From assembly GCA_963576735.1 (NCBI GenBank), contig OY755190.1, forward strand, positions 4,023,695 to 4,087,694: a stretch of 64,000 nt of DNA, written 5' to 3'. Each line of letters opens with the position of its first letter. Positions within the stretch are counted from its first letter, which is position 1. The stretch is from Bedellia somnulentella. Taxonomy: Eukaryota > Arthropoda > Insecta > Lepidoptera > Bedelliidae. The notes beneath the pieces were generated by a model. The model was not told the origin of the DNA and did no database searches. It was given only the letters and a program-made list of their open reading frames with translations. A program made the translations under genes and the position numbers. Below are positions 43,301 through 50,107 of this stretch, one piece after another.

Positions 43301-46034
43301 ATTATTAGATTGATGAATGTAAAGAAGCGACTGAGGTTTGTTAAGATCATACAAATAGCTGTTCAATAATCACACATAAGTTTATTTATCTATCTAACCA
43401 CAAGCTTAACTACACCTATGCCTACCCCAATGAGAATTAAAACCATCTATAAACATACATATATATCCATAAAATATATCCTAACCATACCTATTAGCAT
43501 GATGCCACCCTCCACACCAATTTATAGCAACATCAGCGACGCCCAACACTAGAGTCTTAGCAGCCGTAATGGAGCCTCCAGCTATCGTGGACACGAGTTC
43601 GAACATGTGAGGTACCGGCTGGCAATCATAACCTGGAAAAATAAATCTGTGATGTGATTGAGTTATTTTTTACCAAAACTTTTTACAAAGAATGCAATAA
43701 TTATGAGTGTTAATTACTCATAATTATTGCATTCTTACCCGAAAGGATATTATTGAAATGAAAATAATTGGATTTCAAACAATATTTCTAAGCAAGTTGC
43801 AGAAACGGAATTAGGAATGTTATGAAATTTTAAACAATTATTGGTTGATGTGACTAGATACCCCTTATCAACCATCTTTTATTTTACCATTGTTCCACCT
43901 ACCTATTTACTATACTAAGAAAATTATTGGTTTCTATTCTTTACAGTATGGGACAAGGATACTTATATTACACAACAAAAACAAAAAAGAATACAATTTC
44001 TAGCCTACTTATGTATTGTGAATGCAATTATATCATATGCAAAGCAAGTTTCTCTAATGTTAGTAATCAGACACATAATTTACCTGAATTTACATCAGTA
44101 CGACATAGGGAGAAGTAGCAATAGATCAGGCAATAAACATATAAGGTATAAGCTGTTTCATACTTTATTATATCTTTTCCCCACGCAACTTCCAAATGTG
44201 GCTGAGGAATTTTTAATTCCCTGGCTCTGGCTACCCCTTCAAGGGATTAATGACCGTGAGTATATGTATACTTTTAATTTTATTTCATGGTAAATTAGTT
44301 GATCTTTCGGTTACAGGACTAAGTTTAATATCTGATGGATATGGACTGCAACAGGACAATTATTAAATGATTTTTGGAGGATGCATATATATTTGCATAG
44401 GTGCTCACATATTATTGCAGAAACAACTAACAATGTGTCTTACCAATACCATATTCCTCATCGATAGAGCTTACAGGGTACTCATCATCAATATCACCTA
44501 TGGTTTTCAAATGGTCTAGGTACAGCTCTGAATGGAACTCTCGCAGCTCTTGATAAGTGGCTGGTTTGGATTGAACAACTTTCACTTTTTCTGTCACTTT
44601 ATACGCTTGCATTAGATTATCCACCATTGATGCCTATAAGAAAATTTTAAATAAAATGTGGTGAATATAAAGTGACAGACAGTCAGCAAAGGGAGTATTC
44701 ATGTATCTTTCATAATGCTATAAAGCAAAGGCATCCCACAAGGTAGATCAAGATGAACAAGGCAGCTTGGTGAAGGCTGTATGGAGTAGGATTGAGTATT
44801 GTAGGGATGGTGTTGTGAGAAGCTCAAACTTCAAGACTTTTTTACAGCTTAAAAAACTCAGTCTATTAGTCCTTAACTTTTAATCATAAACCTGGCTTCA
44901 TTAATTTAAGTTTCACCTTCAAACCCTCAGCTTTTGTTCTAGTCTACTGGCCATAGACAATAACTGGCTGAGTCATTTAAGACTAACAGCAAGAATGTTT
45001 GGGGAAAAGAAAAGAGGAATATTAGGAGAAACCCTAAGGTAAATGTAAGGTAAGTGGAGTAGAGTTCAATTGGTTTAAATGGCTATTTAAGTACTAAAAA
45101 TAGTATACTTCAGTCCTAAAGAATTTTAGTGTATCTCAAATAAATCAAGCTTCACAATCAAGGGTACACAAAGCTATAGATGGAATTAGGATATTCAAAT
45201 TATTATTCATTACATTATAATTTACATTTTTATAACATTACATAATAAGTATAACTTAGCCATTTATTAATTTCACATATGATACAAGAAAGACTCATTG
45301 GTGTAGGCCCAACTAGAAATAATAAAACCCACCTCACAATATCTTAAAAAACCTCAAGATAGTTATGGGTTACATACATACATACATATACTCACGGCTA
45401 TAAATCCCAAGAAAGGGGTAGCCAGAGCTAAGGAATTAGAAATTCCTCAGCCACTTTTGGAAGGTGTGTGGGGAACAGATAGTGATATAAAGGTTCTTGG
45501 TGATGGGTCTCCAACCACATCACCCAAAAATCCCTTAAAAGCCCCAATACCGTTAGTCGCCTTTTACGTACACCCACCGGAAGAAATGGGGTAGTGCTAT
45601 TCTAAGCCGACACTACACAGCAAAGTAGTTATGGGTTGTTCAACCACAATCAACATAGCAATTTATGTTTATCTTTATCATAATTCCGTTCACTGCAAGT
45701 ACTTGTAAATCTATCAATCATTACTTGCTTAATATCTAATCATTGTATGGAAAAAAAACTAAGGAGTAAGTAAGGACACCGCCGATCGTACTTCTATTGA
45801 AGATTGTCTGTAAAATGATTTCATTGCGATGAATGTGCATAATTTTCAAACGATACAAAATAGAAATACGAACTATAAATAAAAATAAGCAAAATAAATT
45901 AAAGGAAGTAATAGGTTCTTTTTATATTAATTTAGGTAGTATCACTAACTTACTCGTTTAGGCACAGCCGGTAAACGGTCGCTTTCAATTATAAGTCCGT
46001 CGCTCCAGATATATGCTACAATTGGATTGTTCAT
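28337..46034 (-). CDS. HDAC8: Histone deacetylase 8 (class I, zinc-dependent)
   Basis: Removes acetyl groups from lysines, including the cohesin subunit SMC3 in animals. Minus-strand exons in transcript order: 46034-45954, 44633-44444, 43632-43491, 43020-42914, 40585-40393, 39053-38881, 34716-34516, 28437-28337. All GT-AG, all joining in frame to 395 aa plus TGA. Metal ligands D170, H172 (IDLDVHHG) and D259 (GADALAGD), the active-site His pair H134/H135 (GGWHHAN) and catalytic Tyr298 ([12 protein letters not shown]) are all present. Exon 7 uses donor CGGA|GTGAGT; its junction to exon 8 reads [13 protein letters not shown], matching the end of human HDAC8 (GNLKHVV). If exon 7 is not spliced, the frame ends at 34478 instead (374 aa). 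Intron 7 is 6.1 kb and holds a Copia element; intron 6 holds two partial copies of exon 7 plus mariner, THAP and RTE relics. The exon structure was built by eye. Confidence 0.93.
28477..28735 (+). repeat. 5' LTR of the Copia element
   Basis: 259 bp. Lacks the CTCGTA hexamer found in the 3' LTR near 33460. Contains a TATATAAG stretch likely to be the promoter core. Confidence 0.93.
28736..28749 (+). promoter_or_regulatory. Copia primer-binding site, initiator-tRNA type
   Basis: GGTTATCGGCCCAG directly after the LTR. It differs at one base from GGTTATGGGCCCAG, complementary to the anticodon arm of initiator tRNA-Met, the half-tRNA primer known for Drosophila copia. Confidence 0.7.
28801..32802 (+). 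CDS. Copia Gag-Pol polyprotein, 1333 aa
   Basis: Single open frame. Order: Gag (UBN2-like) with CCHC knuckle [14 protein letters not shown] near residue 229; protease DSGAS near 301; GAG-pre-integrase segment ([14 protein letters not shown]); integrase with Asp in VDQFTHY near 507, Asp in YCDNGGEY near 550 and Glu in SERMVR near 587; reverse transcriptase ([18 protein letters not shown] near 1019); RNase H (YTDSDWGGD near 1182, then TEAEYMA). Full length for a Copia element with no stop or frameshift, so it could be active or recently active. There is a 486-bp untranslated part before the 3' LTR. Confidence 0.96.
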   Translation: MEFKTKRNIKPFCGEKYSVWKFRIRALLSELDLIKVLEEDPSEKGAEWEKSCRLAKSIIVEYLSDSFLGFATEEATAKDILLKLDALYERKSIATQLAVRKKLLSLKLQGEGSLVSHFTTFEELISELIAAGAKLDETDKISHLLLTLPSSYDGVITAIETLTDDNLTLAFVKTRLLDHEVKLRNEGRDTSAKVLHAEQFKRRKFDHNNQPKISTNNNRYKHHPKKFVKCHFCGRKGHMKRDCFYFKRSNQPKAIERTRTVQAIELTRSSEPTHTSEGFAFMTGDYQMEEDGVEGRVTFLIDSGASDHIINREDFFSTFTILNCHTKISIAKMGHFISATKKGTLNVISNLGVAGVLEDVLFCPEAPHNLLSVSKMKRAGLSVVFDQQGAHVFSNDGKKLMSGECRNNLFNVSFSVRVCRSVSNVCSNSNKTYALWHQRLGHISKSKFLELKNNKLVDDCEVIKSVSIDESLCEPCINGKQARLPFNNVCGPITPPSIDNKNYYVLFVDQFTHYCVMYLITYKSDVFVAFKDFIAKCETKFNSKLVNLYCDNGGEYLSTEMKEYCIGKGITYHLTVPRTPQLNGVSERMVRTITEKARTMISGAKLDKVFWGEAVLTAVQLINITPTKALKRSETPYELWHGKKPVLKYLRVFGATVYVHNKTSKTKFDEKSWKGILVGYEPNGYKVWNPECNKFVTVRDVIVDEIKFLDSRPLINKTGSEKKRPHDRSETEEYIPEPQCVDKSDRLKSDVIPEKVRKLCDTECQNNSSKNIQNEGPLPSSSVESNNLRRSNRLKAKDPVCYKESSKNEDYLMCAQLMLNDTPRSYAEIKTRADRCKWEVAVEEELNSLKENNTWTLVDRPAHKNIVDCKWIFTIKYDKFGKPFRYKARLVARGFSQECLADFNETFAPVARMSSFRLILSLANQYNLLIHHMDVKTAFLNGILREEIFMEVPEGVVRNGEKVCRLNKALYGLKQAARCWFEVFEQTLKEKGFQNSSVDRCIYVKNNGHITKNVYIVLYVDDLALVCADSDTMNNLNMYLMSRFKMTDLREIELFLGINISRDNDSITLDQSTYIETILQKFNMDECNPVSTPLDSKLDYEALNSNEKYDAPCRNLIGCLMYVMLCTRPDLSASINILSRYTNKNNKELWLCLKRVLRYLKGTKALKLVYKRGNTEKLLSGYTDSDWGGDTYDRKSTTGYLFQLFNKCTITWCTKKQATVAASSTEAEYMALYEAVKEALWLKSLASSICFDIVIPITIYEDNNGCISIANNPTSHKRSKHIDIKYHFSREQVENKVIKLCYVPTGEQLADMLTKPLAAITFQKMRDGIGLQK
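33289..33553 (+). repeat. 3' LTR of the Copia element
   Basis: 265 bp, same ends as the 5' LTR, preceded by the polypurine run GAGGGGGCC. Confidence 0.93.
33665..33893 (-). mobile_element. SINE family B copy
   Basis: Minus-strand match to the family B body (AAACGGCGATAGG, CTATCACGTGAATACACTGT). Head lost. Confidence 0.65.
33894..33946 (-). mobile_element. SINE-like family A 3' end only
   Basis: ACATATACTCACGGCTATAA, then AATAGGGGTAGCCAGAGCTC. Cut off by the next RTE fragment. Confidence 0.65.
33947..34020 (-). mobile_element. RTE-like LINE 3' end fragment
   Basis: CATATACTCACGCCATTAAT, then GGGGTAGGCAGAGACTATCG. About 70 bp, tail included. Confidence 0.75.
34022..34294 (+). mobile_element. 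SINE-like family A copy
   Basis: Starts TTGCCGTGTAGTGTCGGCTT and ends in the TATG tail; 3' block CTGGCTACCCCGTTAGGGG is kept. Confidence 0.85.
34318..34467 (-). mobile_element. Partial SINE-like family A copy
   Basis: Minus orientation, 5' half: ends at GGCCGTGTAGTGTCGG (minus). It abuts the HDAC8 exon 7 readthrough stop at 34478. Confidence 0.7.
34946..35145 (-). mobile_element. SINE-like family A copy between exon-7 duplicates
   Basis: CATACTCACGGCTATAAATC, then GGTAGCCAGAGCTCC; the 5' end is ragged near 35140, where the duplicated exon starts. Confidence 0.75.
35161..35276 (-). pseudogene. Partial duplicate of HDAC8 exon 7 (copy 2)
   Basis: 116 bp nearly identical to the first part of exon 7 ([20 protein letters not shown] and on to WSQYGPN), including the acceptor-like TTCGAAG and catalytic Tyr. 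The copy stops at GGGCCTA, where its frame meets a TAA, so the exon-7 donor and the C-terminus are lost. Intron sequence upstream of it is also homologous to that of true exon 7, showing a segmental duplication. Confidence 0.85.
35641..35712 (-). pseudogene. Shorter partial duplicate of HDAC8 exon 7 (copy 3)
   Basis: 72 bp ([18 protein letters not shown]) more diverged than copy 2. It breaks at the same base as copy 2 on one side and is cut by the mariner relic on the other. Confidence 0.8.
35714..36300 (+). pseudogene. Mariner-family transposase relic
   Basis: Starts after TTA with CGAGGGGCATGCCAAAAG. Encodes [17 protein letters not shown], an in-frame stop, [15 protein letters not shown], a frameshift and then [17 protein letters not shown]. 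This is the N-terminal helix-turn-helix part of a mariner transposase; the catalytic DDD domain is absent. Confidence 0.75.
36426..37425 (+). pseudogene. THAP/P-element-type transposase relic
   Basis: The start at 36426 encodes [20 protein letters not shown] then DGITFHR, the opening of a THAP zinc finger, then breaks. From about 36870 the C-terminal part is recognisable ([34 protein letters not shown]). The middle is replaced by unrelated DNA. Non-functional. Confidence 0.65.
37443..38450 (-). pseudogene. RTE-like LINE fragment split by another insertion
   Basis: Minus-strand pieces 38450-38321 ([20 protein letters not shown]) and 37775-37443 ([17 protein letters not shown] to VKDDIV) are consecutive in the family protein. 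The 3' end is lost. Confidence 0.85.
37776..38314 (-). mobile_element. Non-LTR element 3' end inserted in the RTE fragment
   Basis: 539 bp; minus strand ends in AATAAACATTTTACTTACTT, a TTAC-repeat tail. 6-bp duplication GATATA at 37770-37775 and 38315-38320. No coding part left. Confidence 0.7.
38585..38800 (+). mobile_element. SINE-like family A relic with internal triplication
   Basis: Family A landmarks GGAGATCCATCACCAACA and TTTAGGGATTCATAGG. Its middle has been expanded into three exact 35-bp tandem units. Confidence 0.7.
38637..38750. repeat. 35-bp tandem repeat, three exact copies
   Basis: Units start AAAAGTTGGAGATCCATC at 38637, 38672 and 38707, plus a partial fourth. Identity between units suggests recent expansion or gene conversion. 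Confidence 0.95.
39088..39275 (+). mobile_element. SINE family B copy, head lost
   Basis: ACCCACATGGCTGAGTTGTA to CCTCTGCCAACACCTTCGGG. It begins 35 bp outside the HDAC8 exon 6 acceptor. Confidence 0.75.
39483..39745 (-). mobile_element. SINE-like family A copy with target duplication
   Basis: Full-length-like. 12-bp duplication GAGAAATACAAC at 39471-39482 and 39746-39757. Tail CATA repeats at 39483. Confidence 0.9.
40305..40380 (-). mobile_element. SINE-like family A fragment
   Basis: ACTATAAATCTCCAAACGGG, then GAAGCCAGTG and the 5' end TCCGACACTGCACCGCATG. The middle is deleted. Confidence 0.5.
40640..40888 (+). mobile_element. SINE-like family A copy with target duplication
   Basis: 9-bp duplication GGTGGGTTG at 40631-40639 and 40889-40897; 5' end TATGCTGTGTAGTGTTGGG, 3' end AACCGTGAGTATATTC. 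Confidence 0.9.
40895..41030 (-). mobile_element. Diverged RTE-like LINE fragment
   Basis: GGCAAACCTCTAGCTTACAT, then CATCCTCTCTATGTGCCCGA matches the LINE 3' coding end in minus orientation. Confidence 0.6.
41112..42357 (-). mobile_element. RTE-like LINE, longest copy, 5'-truncated, 409-aa open frame
   Basis: The open frame 42350-41121 encodes the C-terminal half of a LINE polyprotein: reverse transcriptase palm ([40 protein letters not shown]) and the family C-terminal region ([34 protein letters not shown]). The endonuclease half is missing. The 10-bp duplication GATAAATAAA lies at 41102-41111 and 42358-42367. The tail is a TAAG repeat instead of TATG. No internal stops, so it is a young copy, but it cannot be autonomous. 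Confidence 0.93.
42383..42459 (-). repeat. tRNA-like core of family C
   Basis: Minus strand GACACGGCAGCTCAATTGGC ... GGTTCGATTCCCGCC, with good acceptor, D and T arms but an enlarged anticodon region. Judged a SINE core. Confidence 0.65.
43305..43460 (+). mobile_element. Old RTE-like LINE 3' relic
   Basis: AAAGAAGCGACTGAGGTTTG, then after a ~60-bp insert ATGCCTACCCCAATGAGAAT. Weak but ordered match to the LINE 3' end. Confidence 0.4.
43689..43735. repeat. Perfect short hairpin in HDAC8 intron 2
   Basis: AGAATGCAATAATTATGAGT and its exact complement separated by about 7 nt. Confidence 0.85.
44150..44272 (+). mobile_element. 5'-truncated SINE-like family A copy
   Basis: CCCCACGCAACTTCCAAATG to GACCGTGAGTATATGTATA. 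Confidence 0.75.
45372..45625 (-). mobile_element. SINE-like family A copy with 12-bp target duplication
   Basis: Full-length reference copy. TAGTTATGGGTT at 45360-45371 and 45626-45637. Tail (TACA)n at the low-coordinate end. Confidence 0.95.
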
Positions 46035-46549
46035 TTTCAATCAAAGTTTTCTTCGCTAGGTTTTTTTTATCTTCTTATCCTAAATTGAGATAAAAATATT
46101 TACTATAGAAAAAAAGCAGTGGCAACTTATCGCTTTGTAATATTTAATATAAAACCGAAAGACTTTAATATAAATCAAGTAATTATTATTTTTTTGAATT
46201 AAATATAGAAAGAAATACTTCGTTTATTTCGCTTCGCGCTCTTTTTTAAATCAGCCAAAACAAAATACAAGTGCAAGCAAGCAGTGAGCAATGCAAAGTT
46301 CAATCAACATCAACAACAAAACAAAACAATAAACAGTGCAAGGCAATTCGGGCAAATTCAAATAATTATTATTTGCAACGATTGGTAACGAACTAATGGA
46401 CGACAATTGTAGTCGCCAGTGTCAAGTAAGACAAGGCTAAGAGCCATCAATAAAAAAATTGTTTAAAATAATCCTGTCCTAGCTTAACCATTGTGTATTT
46501 AAAATTTGCCTTTAAATTCCTAATTAGATATTAAAGACATAATAGAAAT

Positions 46550-46625
46550 ACTAATACACATATTCACGCCATTGGTTCTCATTGGGCAAAGCAGACATTA
46601 TCGATTGCAACTGGCCTAGACCTCG
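46550..46625 (-). mobile_element. RTE-like LINE 3' end fragment
   Basis: ACACATATTCACGCCATTGG, then AAGCAGACATTATCGATTGC. Lies just left of a family A copy. Confidence 0.6.
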
Positions 46626-46648
46626 TTTTTGCAACATACCCTTTTTAT

Positions 46649-46898
46649 TGTGTGTAGTGTCGGCTTAGAATAGCACTACCCCATTTCTTCCGGTGGGTGT
46701 ACGTAAGAGGCGACTAACGGTAATGGGGGCTTTTAAGGGATTTTTGGGCGATGCGGTTGGAGACCCATCACCAACAACCTTTATTTTACCATCTTTCCCC
46801 ACACAACTTTCCAAAAGTGGCTGAAGAATTTCTAATTCCTTAGCTCTGGCTACCCCTTCTAGGGATTTATAGCCGTGAGTATATGTATGTATGTATGC
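46649..46898 (+). mobile_element. SINE-like family A copy with 11-bp target duplication
   Basis: ACCCTTTTTAT at 46638-46648 and 46899-46909; 5' end GTGTGTAGTGTCGGCTTAGA, 3' end GCCGTGAGTATATGTATG. Confidence 0.95.
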
Positions 46899-47105
46899 AC
46901 CCTTTTTATATTTTAAATTGATAAAAGACATCAAACTAAACAACTTTGCCTACGGAATGTTTATCTAAAATATTATCATTTTCAAAATAATTAATACATA
47001 AAAAGTGACCTAGATCAAACTGAGAAAGTATAGTGAGGTTCTTAGCCTCAGCTAAAATAAAAATTAAAAACGTATAGTCAAATCACAAAATGTTTTTTGG
47101 CTATT

Positions 47106-49393
47106 GGCTATTCCCAGTAGTCTTACTCGATAGTCTTACCAGTAGGACTATTGGGATTTTTTGTCCCAATAGACTTACTAGTAAGAGTATTGGGAAAATA
47201 ATTCCCAGTAGTCTTACCAACCAATCAAAACTTTTTGGTAAATCTAAAGGTTCCAACTTTTATGTAGCCCAAAAAAGATGAATAGACATAACTCGTTAGT
47301 GAAATTGGATGTATGATTTAAAATCGAATATTTTTTTTGGTTGATTACCTGTCACATAATATTTTATCGTGGTGTATTTGCCATGAACTAAATAATTTAC
47401 AATATACATGGGAATGGGTCGTAATATATTTTCCGCCAAAATACAGTCCTCAAAAGGTTATAGTATAGTTTTTGTATTTAAAGTACCAGGGCGGCAGCAT
47501 ATACATAAAAGCAGCATTAATAAAAATGCTTATTGGTTTTATACAAAATTATCAGTTGAAGTTTTTACGAAAATCAATCAAAATCAGATAATTAGATAGA
47601 AGAATCAACCAAAAGATGTCCACAGGTGGAGAAAGGCTTTACCGAAAAATCTCCATAAAAACAGGTTCTTAGCAGCCCAAAAATTTTTACCAAGTCGTCA
47701 TCGGTCAACCTTATGGGATACCTGCGCAAACAAACAAACCAACAATAACAACCCTATTAATAACGTAATTCTTAAAAAATATCACGGCGACCTCCGGACA
47801 TAGAGACAGCAGACACAAAACTGAAAACCAGCGTATGGGAGAATCATCAGTCTATTTATTTATTTGAGAAACAAACGGTACACAATATTTCAAATAAGAT
47901 AAAAATACAGAGAAGTTCTTGACCTATAAAGTTTCTACCAATTGATATACAGACGATACAGAAAAACGCAAATTAAAATAACTAATGAAAACAAAACAAT
48001 TATACATCAGTTGTAATATGGATAATTTATACAGATGAAATTAAGTAAGTTAAATTAACTATATTGTCCTTCCCACCAAACCAAGCAAACACTACAAGAT
48101 TACAAAATATGCATAGAGATTTTAGGAAATAATGTTAACAATATTTTATGATAATAAAATCTAGCTGCTTGTTTCTTCCACTCACATGCTGAGTTGGAGC
48201 CTATTTGGTACAACACTTGTTACTTTCCTCTTGTCAAATTGTGTATTGTCAAAAATTTTGATGCAAATAAACGTTTTTTCTTTCTTTTATTCAAAAATAG
48301 GTAAGATAAATTAAGCATCGGAAAAATATTTTTACAGATTTTCAAGTTAATTAGTCATAACAACATGTAATATATGCGTTCCTGGTACTTCAATTGAAAG
48401 TTAAAGTGTCATTTGAAACACCTATTAGAATAGAGAACTTTTTACTATGGCGACATATTTCAAATGCTTGGGGTTTAGATTTTATAATATATTCTTCTTT
48501 TTTACTTACACATTTACTTAGTGTGCATTAAAAAGGACTAGAATATGGCGATCTAAATAATATTTTAATATAAAATGCGTAGTATTTTAATATATTTGCT
48601 ATAAGGTAACATAATTTTTTAGAAACCCAAAAAAAATATTTTTTTCTTATATTTCATTGCGTGGAGATTTAGTAGCTCTAAGAATAAAAAAGTATTACGC
48701 TAAACGCTAATAGTGTCGCAAAATGAAGGTGCCGGAAACCGGTTCGAGCTAGTCGGGACGTGCGCAGGACGTCAATGTACATAGAATCGTCATTTGTTTA
48801 CGTGAAATATGCCTTTTTGTTTGTAGAAAAAAAAAATGTTTAAAAATAAATACATTTGTGCCGAAAAGTATTTTTTTTATTATAAAAAAACCCAAATGTT
48901 TGCAATTAACACAGGAACTTTAGACTTTTTTGGGTCCCAATGAACAAATTGACACATATCCCATGACTGTTGTAGGGTGGGGACGGGGTTCATACAAAAT
49001 CCCCCATGGTCCTTTACGTATATTTTTATAGATGCTTAAGTCATCATTTTCAAAAAACTTAATAAACGTTATAACTTCTCCATTTATCAAAATAATAGAA
49101 AAAAATCGTGTCTTAAATGTACATTTCTTATTAATAAATCACTAAAACTGAAAATTACAAACAAGTCTTGTATGCGTTGTATGTATTAAATATTAAAAAC
49201 AATAGGAAATTTATTAATAGGGTACTGTCTATGTCTAATAGTTAGGAGGCTTATGTTTCTAAAACAAATGTCAAGTAAGACTAATGGGAAAAATACGCCA
49301 TAGACAATGTCCTACTTTCGGTAAGACTATTGGGAATAAAAATCCCATTAGTCCTACTGGTAAGACTATCCAGTAAGACTACTGGGAATAGCC
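47106..49393. mobile_element. 2.3-kb fold-back element with reiterated subterminal motif
   Basis: Ends GGCTATTCCCAGTAGTCTTA and its complement at 49393. The arms, about 100 bp each, are built from several copies of CCCARTAGTCTTAC in both orientations. The interior is AT-rich with no transposase. Target duplication not found. Confidence 0.75.
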
Positions 49394-49404
49394 GAAATTT
49401 TCAC

Positions 49405-49645
49405 TTATTCGGAAGACCACTTTACCACCTTTTCAGATAGAATGCAAATGTTGAAAACGCCTATCACATATTTTAATTCTTTTTGTCATGTGGGGATTAT
49501 TACTAATAAATAAAGACTAAATAAAGGAAAGAAAAATAGCTCAATTGGCAGAGCGACGGGGGCGTATACTCGGGTAGCGGGTTCGATTCCCGCCTGTGTC
49601 AATATTTTTCTTTCCTTTATTTATTCTTTATTTATTAATAAATTC
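49405..49645 (+). mobile_element. Family C repeat, flipped core
   Basis: TTTTCAGATAGAATGCAAAT, CATGTGGGGATTATTACTAA, then AATAAAGGAAAGAAAAAT, a plus-strand tRNA-like core (AGCTCAATTGGCAGAGCG ... GGTTCGATTCCCGCC) and the inverted arm TTTTTCTTTCCTTTATTTA. In the copy at 42383 the core lies on the other strand relative to the same left flank. Confidence 0.75.
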
Positions 49646-50107
49646 TTGCTTTTTGGAACTTTTGCGGGGTTGAGTGAGTAAGCCGCTTTTACATTTATCT
49701 CTCGATCGTTCCGAGGTCAATGTAAACATTGCTTTAGTGATCGGTTAAAGTGTGATTTGGAACACACCTTGGCTTGTTTGACAATCAATCAGCGCAGCGC
49801 GAGCGCGGCCATTTTCTGATTTTTCTGTTTATTGCATTTTGCAAGATCAAGCTAATACGTTTCTAAGCGTCTTCTTGAAATAAGACGTTAGATCATTATT
49901 GTGTAAATACCATTTAAATACGAAGTTTAATTTAACAGACATTTAAATTAACAATGTAGAAGAGAATAGCGGCATTGAATGATATACTATAATACTGAAA
50001 CGGACCCAAATATGACTTGGTCTATTTCAGCTTTACTAGTAACTCTACAGTGTCTATAACATAATTGAATACATTAGATCAGGATTTGCTCATAATTTGG
50101 AGTAAAA

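Larger units (their letters stand above)
46035..50107. other. Intergenic region between HDAC8 and PR-Set7 (head to head)
   Basis: Contains the 5' flanks of both genes plus an RTE tail, family A, a 2.3-kb fold-back element and family C. Without the repeats the gap is roughly 1.2 kb. The stretch 49660-50107 (GCGCAGCGCGAGCGCGGCCA near 49790) is the likely PR-Set7 promoter and 5' UTR. No coding region seen. Confidence 0.6.
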
